From NCBI RefSeq assembly GCF_010726085.1, contig NZ_AP022560.1, forward strand, positions 2,108,001 to 2,172,000: a stretch of DNA of 64,000 bases, in the 5' to 3' direction. The position numbers were made by a program, and so were the translations under genes. Source of the stretch: Mycolicibacterium moriokaense. Lineage in GTDB: Bacteria > Actinomycetota > Actinomycetes > Mycobacteriales > Mycobacteriaceae. Each line of letters opens with the position of its first letter. Position 1 is the first letter of the stretch. The notes below the pieces were generated by a model. That model made no database searches and was not told the origin of the DNA. It saw only the letters and a program-made list of their open reading frames with translations. Positions 46,700 to 55,966 of this stretch are shown here, in pieces.

Positions 46700-46714
46700 T
46701 ACCCCCATGGGGTA
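46700..46714. promoter_or_regulatory. RicR/CsoR-type copper operator 2
   Basis: The same 15-nt palindrome recurs 66 bp away, on the dtd side of the divergent spacer. TATATC just after it could be a -10 for a rightward transcript, so dtd may also be copper-regulated, or both boxes may act together on copZ. Confidence 0.7.
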
Positions 46715-46771
46715 TATCTCAACCACGTCTACATCGTCGCCGTCGTCGCGTACATGGCAGCATCGGCAGCC

Positions 46772-47203
46772 ATGCGTGTTCTGGTGCAACGGGTGACGTC
46801 GGCGGCGGTACGGGTCGACGGCGAGGTCGTCGGTGCGGTGCGTCCCGAGGGCCAAGGGCTGGTCGCACTGGTGGGTGTCACCCACGATGACGACACGGCC
46901 AAGGCGCAGCGGCTGGCCGAAAAGCTTTGGCAATTGCGCATTCTCGATGACGAGAAGTCGGCGAGCGACGTCGGCGCACCGATCCTGGTCGTCAGCCAGT
47001 TCACGCTGTACGGCAACACCGCCAAGGGGCGCAGGCCCACGTGGAACGCCGCCGCTCCGCGTTCGGTCGCCGAGCCGCTCGTGACTGCGTTCGCCGACGC
47101 GCTGCGCGAACTCGGCGCACGTGTCGAGACCGGTGTGTTCGGTGCGGATATGCAGCTCGAGCTCGTCAACGACGGTCCGGTGACGGTGATGCTCGAGATG
47201 TGA
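46772..47203 (+). CDS. dtd: D-aminoacyl-tRNA deacylase
   Basis: A 143-aa DTD enzyme that hydrolyses D-amino acids from tRNA. Motifs: [13 protein letters not shown] at the start, SQFTLYG, and NDGPVTVML carrying the cross-subunit GP. ATG 46772 gives the conserved start; ATG 46754 would add six residues. It is divergent from the copper operon and convergent with the AIM24-like gene. Confidence 0.95.
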   Translation: MRVLVQRVTSAAVRVDGEVVGAVRPEGQGLVALVGVTHDDDTAKAQRLAEKLWQLRILDDEKSASDVGAPILVVSQFTLYGNTAKGRRPTWNAAAPRSVAEPLVTAFADALRELGARVETGVFGADMQLELVNDGPVTVMLEM

Positions 47204-47220
47204 TCACGCTGGCGTGGTCA
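47201..47220. terminator. Palindrome spanning both stop codons of dtd and AIM24-like gene
   Basis: TGATCACGC (47201-47209) and GCGTGGTCA (47212-47220) pair with one mismatch. The arms contain the stop codons of the two convergent genes. A bidirectional terminator is possible but the loop is short. Confidence 0.4.
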
Positions 47221-48108
47221 GGCTGATGCGACCGGCGGGGCGCCCTCCGACGGTTGCACGATCACGAAACCCGGTCCGTAGAACGAGACTTGAACCGCCT
47301 CGCCCGAGCCGCGGCCGATCAGTGCGCCCGCCTTGAAGCTCGTCTTCAGCTGGGTCTGCAGATTCGCCGACCACGCCACCACCGCGTTGGTGTCGGCGAA
47401 GGTCGGTGCCTCTGCCGCATTCAGCACGACGGGTGGTCCGTCCGTCGTCAGCGCCACCCAACCTGTCCCGCGCAGCGTGGTGTTGAACAGGCCGCCGGCG
47501 ACCATGCCGCCGCCCTTCACGCGCTCGATGTTCCAGTCGAGGCTCGACGAGAAGGCCAGCACGTTCTTGCCGCTGATCGACAGCCCGGAGTTCGTCAGGT
47601 TCAGCAGGTGCACGTCATACGCCCGCTCGGCGAGGAACACATCGCCCTGGCCTTGGCACCGCATCAGCGGCAATCCCTCACCGGTGAGCGCCTTCTTGAG
47701 GAACTTCGATGCACCGCCGCCTTCGAAGGCGAAGTCCACGTTGCCCTGATAGGCCACCATCGAACCCTGCCGGGCCATGAACGGTTCGCCCAGGCGCACG
47801 CGAAGCAGCTTCGAGTTCTGGTTGGCGATCGGCTTGGCTTCCTTCTCGCTGAAGCGCCCGTCGACCAGATCGCCTGTGATGCCCGAGAAGCCGTCACCTT
47901 GCGGCTGTCCGGCGACGGCCATCGCCTGGGGTGGTGGCCCGGGTTGCGGTGGTGGCTGGGGTCCGGGCGGCGGTGCGCCACCGAGCGGCGCCCGAAACAT
48001 CTGCCCTTGGTGGGAAACCTGATCCGTCCAACGCTGGCCGTCCCACCATCGGTGCTCGTAGCGACCTTCGGGATCCGGTCGCCAGCTTCCGCTGTTTGGT
48101 CCCGTCAT
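47218..48108 (-). CDS. AIM24-family protein with DUF2510 domain
   Basis: A 296-aa protein. An N-terminal DUF2510 module (WRPDPEGRYEHRWWDGQRWT, about 8-27), a Pro/Gly-rich linker, then an AIM24-like beta-barrel domain (about 80-290; MARQGSMVAYQGNVDFAFEG, GRGSGEAVQVSFYGPGFVIV). Function in bacteria is unknown; DUF2510 often occurs in actinobacterial surface or membrane-associated proteins. ATG 48108 is used because it gives the DUF2510 start; a longer frame adds unmatched residues. Confidence 0.88.
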   Translation of the reverse strand: MTGPNSGSWRPDPEGRYEHRWWDGQRWTDQVSHQGQMFRAPLGGAPPPGPQPPPQPGPPPQAMAVAGQPQGDGFSGITGDLVDGRFSEKEAKPIANQNSKLLRVRLGEPFMARQGSMVAYQGNVDFAFEGGGASKFLKKALTGEGLPLMRCQGQGDVFLAERAYDVHLLNLTNSGLSISGKNVLAFSSSLDWNIERVKGGGMVAGGLFNTTLRGTGWVALTTDGPPVVLNAAEAPTFADTNAVVAWSANLQTQLKTSFKAGALIGRGSGEAVQVSFYGPGFVIVQPSEGAPPVASA

Positions 48109-48146
48109 GGCGACCAAGGTAGCCCGCTGACTGGCATCCTTGGGGC

Positions 48147-48350
48147 ATGGCAAAAGAAATTGACCGGGTGCGGGCGCAGAGCGCTCTCGCGGTCATCAAA
48201 CAGCACCCGGTCATGGTGCTGTTCGTCGCCTCCCCGGTGCTCATCGGGCTGGCGCTGGTGTGGTGGCTGGTCAGTCCGACCCTGGCCGTTCTGCTCTTCA
48301 TCGGCGCCGCCGTCGGTGGCGGCGCCGTATTACTCATGAACCGCAACTAG
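48147..48350 (+). CDS. Small two-helix membrane protein
   Basis: A 67-aa protein with two hydrophobic helices (about 22-40 and 44-60) after a basic N-terminus, divergent from the AIM24-like gene by 38 nt. No family was recognised. The composition and codon use look like a real gene, but this is the least certain of the small genes. Confidence 0.6.
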   Translation: MAKEIDRVRAQSALAVIKQHPVMVLFVASPVLIGLALVWWLVSPTLAVLLFIGAAVGGGAVLLMNRN

Positions 48351-48400
48351 GACCTGATCGGACCGCTGTTCGCTTCGGGAGAAAGCCGCCCCAACTGTGT

Positions 48401-48424
48401 TGTAACGATGTAATCATGTAATCA
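48401..48424 (+). promoter_or_regulatory. Three tandem 8-bp repeats at the start of a small gene
   Basis: TGTAACGA, TGTAATCA, TGTAATCA lie head to tail and end in the first base of ATG 48424. Eight-bp spaced direct repeats are typical of ribbon-helix-helix operators, and the downstream protein has an RHH-like C-terminus, so autoregulation is possible. Confidence 0.6.
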
Positions 48425-48987
48425 TGAGACACCATCATTCCCATGGTCGACGGTCCGGCCGTCCCGGCGGTTGGCAACAGGCCCAGCAGCCCGACGCGAG
48501 CGATGCCGCCGACTGGTTCGCCGGACGGCTCCCCGGCTGGTTCGCCGGCGATCCGACGGTCGTCGTGGACCGCGAGGAGATCACGGTCATCGGTCGCCTC
48601 CCCGATATCGAGGGGGAGGAGAGCGAAGCCCACGCATCCGGCAGGATCGCGCGCTTCCGCGAGGAAACGCGAGCAGAACGCATGCGCATCGCCGACGAGG
48701 CCGAGGCCCGCTACGGGCGCAAGGTGGCGTGGGGCGTCGAGACCGGTGGCGAGGAACCCGAGCGGGTCTTGTTCACCCACATCGCCGTGCCGGTGATGAC
48801 GCGTCTCCGCCAGCCCGAACGCCAGGTGCTCGACACCCTGGTGGACGCCGGCGTCGCGCGGTCGCGATCCGATGCGCTGGCATGGTGCGTTCGGCTTGTA
48901 GGTGAGCACGCCGACGAATGGCTGGGCAAGCTGCGCGACGCGATGCGCAACGTCGACGACCTACGCGCCGAGGGGCCGCAGCTCTAG
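48424..48987 (+). CDS. Protein with RHH-like C-terminal segment
   Basis: A 187-aa protein of unknown function. The His-rich N-terminus (MRHHHSHGRR) is followed by an acidic middle (EGEESEAHASGRIARFREET) and a C-terminal stretch resembling a ribbon-helix-helix DNA-binding motif (RQPERQVLDTLVDAGVARSR then SDALAWCVRL). It might be a transcription regulator. The ATG is immediately after tandem repeats, so the mRNA may be leaderless. Its last 27 nt overlap the end of the pseudogene on the other strand. Confidence 0.7.
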   Translation: MRHHHSHGRRSGRPGGWQQAQQPDASDAADWFAGRLPGWFAGDPTVVVDREEITVIGRLPDIEGEESEAHASGRIARFREETRAERMRIADEAEARYGRKVAWGVETGGEEPERVLFTHIAVPVMTRLRQPERQVLDTLVDAGVARSRSDALAWCVRLVGEHADEWLGKLRDAMRNVDDLRAEGPQL

Positions 48988-49219
48988 ACCCGTTCGACGC
49001 CCACGTACGACGAGTTCAGCGGTGCGGGTCTGCGACAGCGGATCGACGGCGGTGTTGTCGTGAGCAGGTTGCGGTTGTGCCCTTGGCGCAGAAGTCCTGC
49101 CAGCTGTGCGGATTCTGCTTGTCCGGCGAGATTCGCGTCGCCCTGTTGTTCTCGACGGTGACCTCGATACCGCATGCTGCCGAGCAGTATCTGCAGAAGG
49201 TGTACACCGTCGAGCTCAT
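48961..49219 (-). pseudogene. Remnant of a molybdopterin oxidoreductase
   Basis: Reading the minus strand from ATG 49219, the text VYTFCRYCSAACGIEVTVEN and then SWQDFCAKG is the 4Fe-4S N-terminus of a formate dehydrogenase/nitrate reductase-like enzyme. It breaks after about 40 residues. A shifted frame then gives GHNRNLL and another gives DNTAVDPLSQTRTAELVVRG up to a stop at 48961, resembling the C-terminal end of the same family. About 600-700 codons appear to be missing, so this is a deletion derivative with frameshifts. Confidence 0.65.
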
Positions 49220-49239
49220 CGTTTTCGAGCGTACGGCGA

Positions 49240-51144
49240 CTAGGCGCGCGCCATAGCCCAATAAGCGCCACGCTTAGCCATCAGCTCGTCATGGCTGCCC
49301 TGCTCGACGATCCGGCCGGCCTCGAGGACGACGATGACGTCGGCATCGCGGATCGTCGAAAGCCGGTGCGCGATGATGAAACTCGTCCGATCGCGGCGCA
49401 GTTCGGCCATCGCCTGTTGGATCAGCAACTCGGTGCGGGTGTCGACCGAACTCGTCGCTTCGTCGAGCACCAGCAGGTGCGGGCTGGACAGCGCCGCACG
49501 GGCGATGGTGATGAGCTGTTTCTCGCCCGCGCTGATGTTCGTCCCGTCGTCCCTGACCCAGGTCTGATAGCCGTCGGGCAGTTGGTGCACGAACCGGTCG
49601 ACGTAGGCGGCGGTGGCGGCCGTGATCACCTCGTCTTCGGTCGCGTCCGGTCTGCCGTAGGCGATGTTGTCGTAGATCGTGCCGGCGAACAGCCAGGTGT
49701 CCTGCAGCACCATGCCGATGCGCGAGCGCAGCGATTGACGGCTCATGGTGGCGATGTCGACGCCGTCCAGCAGGATCTGGCCCGAGTCGACTTCGTAGAA
49801 CCGCATCAGCAGATTGACCAGTGTCGTCTTGCCCGCACCCGTCGGTCCGACGATCGCCACCGTCGTCCCGGGTTCGGCGACCAGCGAGAGGTCGCTGATG
49901 ACGGGGGTGCCGGGGTGGTAGCTGAAGGTGACGTTTTTGAACTCGACCCGGCCGGGCCGTCCGTCCGGCGCGTACAGCATCGGGGCCGGCTCCGGCGATT
50001 CTTCCTCGGCGTCGAGCAGGTCAAACACCCGCTCCGCGCTGGCCACGCCGGATTGCAGCGTGTTGTACATGCCCGCGACCTGCGTCAGCGGCTGGTTGAA
50101 CTGGCGCACGTACTGGATGAACGCCTGGATGCTGCCGAGGGTGATCTGTCCGGTCGCGACGTGAAGGCCGCCGACCACGGCCACCGCGACATAGCTGATG
50201 TTGCCGATGAACACCGTCGCAGGCGACACCAGACCCGAAAAGAACTGCGCCCCAAAGCTGCTGTCGTGTACGTCGTCGTTGAACTCCCGGAACTGATCCT
50301 CAGCCTTGGCGCGATGACCGAACGTCTTGACGATAGTGAAACCGCTGTAGGTCTCCTCGATGTGCGCGTTGAGCCGGCCGGTGTTGGCCCATTGCGCGAC
50401 GAACATGCGCTGGGACCGGCGTGCGATCGCCCGTGTCGCCCAAAGCGATAGCGGCACGGTGATGACGGTCAGCAGCGTCAAAAGCGGCGAGATGGTCAAC
50501 ATCATCACCAACACTGCGAACACTGTCAGCACCGACGTCAGCAGCTGGCTGATGGTCATGGACAGCGATGTCTGGATGTTGTCGACATCGTTGGTGACGC
50601 GGCTCAACACTTCGCCGCGCTGACGGTTGTCGAAGTAGGACAACGGCATCCGGTGGATCTTGTTCTCGACATCGGAGCGCAGGGCCACCATCGTGCGCTG
50701 CACCGCGACGTTGAGCAGCCTGGCCTGAAGCCAAACCATCAGCGCGGCAACCAGATACAGCCCCAGCGCCAGCGCCAGTGTGCGGCCGACGGCGCCGAAG
50801 TCCACCCCTTGCCCGGGCACGACGTTCATGCCGGAGAGCAGGTCGGCGAAGGTGTTGTCACCGCGTGCTCGGGCCGCCTCGATGGCCTGTTCCTTGGTCA
50901 GGCCGGCAGGCAACTGTCGGCCGATCACACCGTTGAAGAGCAGGTCGGTCGCGTGCCCGAGGATGCGTGGGCCGACGACGCCGATCGCGATGCCGCCGAT
51001 GCCCAGCAGGACGACCGTGGCGGCCAGGCCTCGTTGCGGGGTCAGCTGCTTTACGAGTCGGATCGCCGATCCCTTGAAGTCGCGTGACCGTTCGGTCGGC
51101 GCCTGTACCGCGCCCCGGATGGGCCGTGCCATGGGCCCGCTCAC
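49240..51144 (-). CDS. ABC exporter subunit (Rv1272c-like)
   Basis: A 634-aa half transporter with fused membrane and ATPase domains. Six helices occupy about 40-350; the ATPase has Walker [10 protein letters not shown], the degenerate-looking signature [16 protein letters not shown], Walker [13 protein letters not shown], and the H-loop [15 protein letters not shown] 51144 overlaps the partner stop (51141-51144). With its partner it should form a heterodimeric exporter; lipid or drug substrates are known for such pairs, and none is shown here. Confidence 0.93.
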   Translation of the reverse strand: MSGPMARPIRGAVQAPTERSRDFKGSAIRLVKQLTPQRGLAATVVLLGIGGIAIGVVGPRILGHATDLLFNGVIGRQLPAGLTKEQAIEAARARGDNTFADLLSGMNVVPGQGVDFGAVGRTLALALGLYLVAALMVWLQARLLNVAVQRTMVALRSDVENKIHRMPLSYFDNRQRGEVLSRVTNDVDNIQTSLSMTISQLLTSVLTVFAVLVMMLTISPLLTLLTVITVPLSLWATRAIARRSQRMFVAQWANTGRLNAHIEETYSGFTIVKTFGHRAKAEDQFREFNDDVHDSSFGAQFFSGLVSPATVFIGNISYVAVAVVGGLHVATGQITLGSIQAFIQYVRQFNQPLTQVAGMYNTLQSGVASAERVFDLLDAEEESPEPAPMLYAPDGRPGRVEFKNVTFSYHPGTPVISDLSLVAEPGTTVAIVGPTGAGKTTLVNLLMRFYEVDSGQILLDGVDIATMSRQSLRSRIGMVLQDTWLFAGTIYDNIAYGRPDATEDEVITAATAAYVDRFVHQLPDGYQTWVRDDGTNISAGEKQLITIARAALSSPHLLVLDEATSSVDTRTELLIQQAMAELRRDRTSFIIAHRLSTIRDADVIVVLEAGRIVEQGSHDELMAKRGAYWAMARA

Positions 51145-52889
51145 GCGGTGCTTCCCTCGCCGGCGAGCGCCTGTGAGTCGGCGAACTCGGCGTATTCGGG
51201 GCAATCCGCCAGCAGTGTCTCGTGGGTGCCGACTCCGCGAACCCAACCGTCGTCGATGACGACGATCTGATCTGCGGTGGCTACCGTCGAAATACGCTGG
51301 GAGACAATCAGAACCGTTGAGTCGGCCGACACCTCGCGAAGGGCGGCGCGGACCCGGGCGTCGGTGTGCACGTCGAGCGCCGAGAACGCGTCGTCGAACA
51401 GGTAGATCGCGGGGCGACGGATGACCGCGCGGGCGATCGCCAGGCGCTGACGCTGGCCGCCGGAGAAGTTGATGCCACCCTGGGCGACTCGCATGCCCAA
51501 CCCGTCGGCGTGTGCGCGCACGAAATCATCGGCGGCGGCCACCTCCAATGCGCGCCACATGTCGTCTTCGGTCACCACCTGTCCCGGGGCAGCGCCCAAC
51601 TGCAGATTGTCGGCGACGGTGCCGGAGAACAGGTAACCCCGCTGCGGCACTACACCGATAGCCGCCCACAGCTGTTCGGGATCGAAGTCGCGCACGTCGA
51701 TGTCGTCGATGCGCACCGCGCCCGATGTCACGTCGAACAGCCGGCAGATCAGCGACACCAACGTCGACTTGCCCGAACCGGTGGATCCGACTATCGCCGT
51801 CGTCGTCCCCGGACGGGCGATCAGCGAAACATCCTGTAGCACAGGGCGCTCGGCGCCCGGGTAGCTGAACGTGGCGTGGTCCAGGTGGATCTCGCCTCTG
51901 ACTACGTCCGGGCGCACGGGATGCTGGGGGCTGGCGATCTGCGGCTCGGTGGACAGCACCTCCCCGATGCGGTCGGCGCAGACGGACGCGCGGGGAATGA
52001 TGACGAGGATGAACGTGGCGAGCAGGACCGCCATCAGGATCTGCATGAAGTACGACAGGAACGCGATCAGCGAGCCGACCTGCATCTGGCCGGCGTCGAT
52101 GCGCAAGCCGCCGAACCAGATCAGCGCGACGCTGGAGATGTTGATGACGAGGGTGGTCGTCGGCAGCATCAGCGCCTGCCAGCGTCCCGCCTCCAGCGCG
52201 GCGTCCGCCAGGGCCTGATTGGCCTGCCCAAAGCGGTTGCGTTCGTGCGGTTCCCGGGTGAATGCGCGGATAACCCGGATGCCGGCGAGTTGTTCCCGCA
52301 TGACGCGGTTGATGCCGTCGATCAACCTTTGCATGCGCCGAAAGATCGGCAACAGGTGCGACACGATCCAGTAGTTGGCGGCGGCCAGGATCGGCACGCT
52401 CACCAGCAGTAGCCACGACAGTCCGGCGTCCTGATGTATCGCCATGAAGATGCCGCCGATCGACATCAGCGGCGCCGTGATCAGCATCGTGCAGGTCAGT
52501 TGCACGAGCAGCTGAATCTGCTGCACGTCGTTCGTGGTCCTGGTGAGCAGTGACGATGCGCCGAACCGGGCCGTCTCCTCGGCCGAGAACCCGGTGACGT
52601 GGTGAAAGATCGCCGACCGGAGATCGCGTCCGAAACCCATGCCTGCCCTGGAGCCGAAGTACACCGCGCCGACCGCACAAATCACCTGCAGCGCGGTGAC
52701 CGCGAGCATCACGCCGCCCAGTTCGACGATCCTTCGCAGATTTCCGCTCGCAACTCCGTCGTCGATGATCGCCGCGTTGACGGTGGGCAGGTACAGCGAC
52801 GCCAGGGTGCTGATCAACTGGAACACCGCCACGATCGCGAGCAGCCACCGGTACGGCCGCGCGTACTGTCGCAGCAGCGCCCACAACAT
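51141..52889 (-). CDS. ABC exporter subunit (Rv1273c-like)
   Basis: A 582-aa half transporter, the length remembered for Rv1273c. The membrane domain is followed by Walker [10 protein letters not shown], the canonical signature [15 protein letters not shown], and Walker [13 protein letters not shown], in which Asp replaces the catalytic Glu. The partner has an altered signature but a Glu, so the heterodimer should have one degenerate site. ATG 52889 is selected over far-upstream starts because it gives [14 protein letters not shown], the family start. Confidence 0.92.
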   Translation of the reverse strand: MLWALLRQYARPYRWLLAIVAVFQLISTLASLYLPTVNAAIIDDGVASGNLRRIVELGGVMLAVTALQVICAVGAVYFGSRAGMGFGRDLRSAIFHHVTGFSAEETARFGASSLLTRTTNDVQQIQLLVQLTCTMLITAPLMSIGGIFMAIHQDAGLSWLLLVSVPILAAANYWIVSHLLPIFRRMQRLIDGINRVMREQLAGIRVIRAFTREPHERNRFGQANQALADAALEAGRWQALMLPTTTLVINISSVALIWFGGLRIDAGQMQVGSLIAFLSYFMQILMAVLLATFILVIIPRASVCADRIGEVLSTEPQIASPQHPVRPDVVRGEIHLDHATFSYPGAERPVLQDVSLIARPGTTTAIVGSTGSGKSTLVSLICRLFDVTSGAVRIDDIDVRDFDPEQLWAAIGVVPQRGYLFSGTVADNLQLGAAPGQVVTEDDMWRALEVAAADDFVRAHADGLGMRVAQGGINFSGGQRQRLAIARAVIRRPAIYLFDDAFSALDVHTDARVRAALREVSADSTVLIVSQRISTVATADQIVVIDDGWVRGVGTHETLLADCPEYAEFADSQALAGEGSTA

Positions 52890-52999
52890 CTCGCTACTTT
52901 CGCACACCGGCTGTTCGTCCTGATCAGCAGTGTCGCCTGAGAATTGCATAAATTCCCAGGTCAACCGGCATGTCGGTGGTTGAGGCCCTGACCTGCCGC

Positions 53000-53005
53000 T
53001 ACAGT
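53000..53005 (+). promoter_or_regulatory. -10 box of lprB
   Basis: TACAGT ends seven nt before GTG 53013, the spacing of a leaderless promoter. Confidence 0.45.
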
Positions 53006-53012
53006 GCATGGC

Positions 53013-53597
53013 GTGACTTCCACGACGCGTCCAGCCCGGACGAGCCGAAACACCAGCCGAAATACCAAGGCGCTGGCGGTCGCGGCTGTGGCGATCATTC
53101 CGATGCTCGCCGCCTGCTCGGATTCTGAGCCGGCCAACCCGGAGGTCCCGCAGACCTCGACGCCGACAGCCAGCGCTACCCACGGTCCGTTCTTCCCCGA
53201 ATGCGGCGGAATCAGCGATCAGGAGGTCATTTCGCAGGCGCGCGTACCGGGCCTGGTGAACACCGCCAAGAACTCGGTGGGCTGCCAGTGGCTTGCCGGC
53301 GGCAGCATCCTGGGGCCGCACTTCTCGTTCACGTGGTTTCGGGGCAGCCCTATCGGCCGCGAGCGCAAGACCGAGGAACTGACGCGCGCCAGTGTGGAGG
53401 ACATCAACATCGAGGGGCACGACGGCTTCATCGCCATCGGTGAGGACCCGATCCTCGGAACCAACCTGTGCGAGATCGGCATCCAGTTCGAGGACGACTT
53501 CATCGAATGGTCGGTCAGCTACAGCGAGAAGCCGTTTCCGGACGCCTGCGAGGTCGCCAAGGAACTCACCCGCCAGTCGATTGTGAACTCCAAATGA
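53013..53597 (+). CDS. lprB: Lipoprotein LprB, DUF3558 family
   Basis: A 194-aa lipoprotein with lipobox MLAAC and a DUF3558 domain (FFPECGGISDQEV, KNSVGCQWLAGGSILGPHFS, RERKTEELTRASVEDINI). It matches LprB (Rv1274). The starts GTG 53004 and 53013 are both possible; 53013 fits the -10 box. It overlaps lprC by four nt. Function unknown; exported to the outer face of the membrane. Confidence 0.92.
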   Translation: MTSTTRPARTSRNTSRNTKALAVAAVAIIPMLAACSDSEPANPEVPQTSTPTASATHGPFFPECGGISDQEVISQARVPGLVNTAKNSVGCQWLAGGSILGPHFSFTWFRGSPIGRERKTEELTRASVEDINIEGHDGFIAIGEDPILGTNLCEIGIQFEDDFIEWSVSYSEKPFPDACEVAKELTRQSIVNSK

Positions 53598-54145
53598 GAC
53601 TTGCTCGTCGCGCCGCAGGCGCTCTGGTCACGGCGTGCGCCGCACTCGCGGTGCTCGCCGGGTGCACAAGCACCGTTGAAGGCACCGCGACCAAGGCCGG
53701 TAGCGGCGATGTGCCCCGCAACAACGACTCCGAACGGCAGTACCCGAACCTGCAGAAGGAGTGCGACGTCCTGACGGAGGACATCCTCGCCGAAACGGTC
53801 AACGCCGATCCGCTGGACATCCAGAGCACGTTCGTCGGGGCGGTGTGCCGATGGCAGGCGGCGAATCCGACCGGCCTGGTCGACATCACCCGGTTCTGGT
53901 TCGAAGAGGGCAGCCTGGACAACGAGCGCGAGGTGGCCGACCAGCTCGGGTACCGGGTCGAGAACAAGACGGTGGCAGGTATCGAATCCATCCTGATGCG
54001 CCCGAACGATCCGAACGGCTCGTGCGGCGTCGCCAGCGATGCGGCGGGCGTGGTCGGGTGGTGGGTCAACCCGCAGTCACCCGGCAGCGATGCATGTGCG
54101 ATGGCGCTCAAGCTGATGGAGCTGACGCTGGCGACGCGCGCCTGA
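53594..54145 (+). CDS. lprC: Lipoprotein LprC, DUF3558 family
   Basis: A 183-aa lipoprotein, a paralogue of LprB, with lipobox LAGC and the same DUF3558 layout (KECDVLTEDILAETV, VCRWQAANPTGLVDITRFWF). ATG 53594 overlaps the lprB stop. It is convergent with the sixA-like gene, three nt away. The tandem arrangement matches Rv1274-Rv1275. Confidence 0.92.
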   Translation: MRLARRAAGALVTACAALAVLAGCTSTVEGTATKAGSGDVPRNNDSERQYPNLQKECDVLTEDILAETVNADPLDIQSTFVGAVCRWQAANPTGLVDITRFWFEEGSLDNEREVADQLGYRVENKTVAGIESILMRPNDPNGSCGVASDAAGVVGWWVNPQSPGSDACAMALKLMELTLATRA

Positions 54146-54148
54146 GTT

Positions 54149-54667
54149 CTAGCGGGGCACGTGGAACGTGACCAGTGTGGCGCCGTCCAGCGTCAGCTGA
54201 TCCCACGTCTCGGCCGTGCGCAGTACGGCGATCGCCGAGGTGGGAAACTTCATCGAGATGCGTTCGGCCGCAGCGCTGTTGCTGCCCTCGTCCGTGGCCA
54301 GTCCGAGGGCCAGGTCGGACATCGTCGGCTCATGCCCGACGACCAGGAGTGTGGCGACGTCGAAGTCGAACCGTTGCGGCACCCGATTGATCTCGCCGAT
54401 CACCGCACCCGGCGTGGCTTCGTAGAGGCGGTCCAGGAACTTCACCGGTGCGTCGATACGGGTCCGTTCGAGCGTCTCCCGGGTGCGCGTGGCCGTCGAG
54501 CACAGCACCGCATCCACCGCGGGCGCGTGCGCGCGCAGCCAGTCGCCGGCCAGTGCGGCCTCGCGGATTCCGCGAGGTGCGAGCGGGCGTTCGTGGTCGG
54601 GCACTCCCGTCGGGTAGTCCGACTTCGCGTGGCGTAGCAGCAACAGCGTGCGGTAGGAGTCGCTCAC
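54149..54667 (-). CDS. SixA-like phosphohistidine phosphatase
   Basis: A 172-aa histidine-phosphatase superfamily protein with the catalytic LLLRHAKSD (RHG-type) and the second histidine in VVGHEPTMSD. The SixA family removes phosphate from histidine phosphotransfer proteins; the target here is unknown. It matches Rv1276c. Start GTG 54667. It is divergent from the SbcD-like gene. Confidence 0.9.
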   Translation of the reverse strand: MSDSYRTLLLLRHAKSDYPTGVPDHERPLAPRGIREAALAGDWLRAHAPAVDAVLCSTATRTRETLERTRIDAPVKFLDRLYEATPGAVIGEINRVPQRFDFDVATLLVVGHEPTMSDLALGLATDEGSNSAAAERISMKFPTSAIAVLRTAETWDQLTLDGATLVTFHVPR

Positions 54668-54817
54668 CGTCCCACCGTAGAGGTGCCGTGAGTGCCGGTC
54701 CAGCAGGACGTGCTTGTGACACGTCGCGCCTCACCGGACTTGTCGGCGCCCAGACCTACACTCGCCATGCCCGGCAAAGACCGGCTGAACATCGAGACTG
54801 GAAGGGGATGGGCCGAG

Positions 54818-55966
54818 ATGCGATTCGTTCACACCGCCGACTGGCAGCTCGGCATGACCCGCTACTTCCTCAACGGTGAGGCGCAGCCCCGTTATTCGGC
54901 CGCGCGACGGGATGTGGTGGCCGGTCTTGGTGCGCTCGCCGCCGACACCGGGGCCGAGTTCGTCGTCGTCGCGGGTGACGTCTTCGAGCACAACCAACTC
55001 GCGTCCCGCGACGTCAGCCAGTCGCTGGAGGCGATGCGCGCCATCGGCGTCCCGGTGTACCTGTTGCCCGGCAACCACGATCCGCTGGATGCATCGTCGG
55101 TCTACACCAGTCCACTGTTTCGGTCCGAGTGCCCGGAGAACGTGACCGTGCTCGATCGACCCGGTGTGCATGAGGTGCGGCCCGGCCTGCAGCTGGTGGC
55201 GGCGCCGTGGACCTCCAAGGCCCCGTGCGCCGATCCCGTCGCCTCCGTGCTCGACGACCTACCCGCCGACGGCGTCGCGCGCATCGTCGTCGGCCACGGT
55301 GGGGTCGACATCTTCGTTCCCGACAAGGACCGGCCGTCGTTGATTCGGCTGGCGGCGCTGGAGGCTGCCATCGCGCGCGGTGCGGTCCACTATGTGGCGT
55401 TGGGCGACAAGCACTCTCGCATGCAGGTCGGCACCACCGGCCGCATCTGGTACTCCGGCTCGCCGGAGGTCACCAACTACGACGACATCGAGACAGATCC
55501 CGGCCACGTCCTGGTGGTCGACCTCGACGAGACCGATCCTTCGGCGCCGGTGCGGGTCGAACCCCGCAAGGTGGGTCGTTGGCGCTTCGTGACGTTGCGC
55601 CGTTCGGTCGACAGCAGCCGTGACATCGCCGATCTGGACCTCAATCTGGACCTGATGCCCGACAAGGAACGCACCGTCGTGCGCGTCGGGCTGACCGGGT
55701 CGCTGACGGTCACCGACAAGGCGACCCTTGATGCGTGCCTGGACAAGTACGCCCGCCTGTTCGCCGCACTTACCGTGTGGGACAAGGAATCCCATATCGC
55801 CGTCATGCCCGCCGACGGCGAGTTCGACGATCTCGGGATCGGTGGCTTCGCAGCGACCGCGGTCGAGGAACTGGTCGCCACTGCGCGGTCCGACGGCGAC
55901 GACGCCGACGACGCGCGTGCGGCGTTGGCGCTACTGCTGCGCCTGGCCGACAGGGGTGTGGCGTGA
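54818..55966 (+). CDS. SbcD/Mre11-like exonuclease subunit, altered metal site
   Basis: A 382-aa metallophosphoesterase of the SbcD/YhaO type (Rv1277 position). Motifs: HTADWQLG, GDVFEHN (D54), GNHD (86-88), VGHGG (H160) and YVALGDKHS (H199). Mre11 proteins normally have DxH at the first and GHxH at the last site; here Q10 and D197 replace histidines, so metal binding must differ. GGAAGGGG ten nt before ATG 54818 supports this start; ATG 54767 is possible. It overlaps the SbcC-like gene by four nt (55963-55966). Confidence 0.87.
   Translation: MRFVHTADWQLGMTRYFLNGEAQPRYSAARRDVVAGLGALAADTGAEFVVVAGDVFEHNQLASRDVSQSLEAMRAIGVPVYLLPGNHDPLDASSVYTSPLFRSECPENVTVLDRPGVHEVRPGLQLVAAPWTSKAPCADPVASVLDDLPADGVARIVVGHGGVDIFVPDKDRPSLIRLAALEAAIARGAVHYVALGDKHSRMQVGTTGRIWYSGSPEVTNYDDIETDPGHVLVVDLDETDPSAPVRVEPRKVGRWRFVTLRRSVDSSRDIADLDLNLDLMPDKERTVVRVGLTGSLTVTDKATLDACLDKYARLFAALTVWDKESHIAVMPADGEFDDLGIGGFAATAVEELVATARSDGDDADDARAALALLLRLADRGVA

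Noticed and set aside
52890..53420. Extended N-terminus of the Rv1273c-like exporter
   Set aside because: The family starts at MLWALLRQY (52889); the longer frame would run through the divergent lprB gene.
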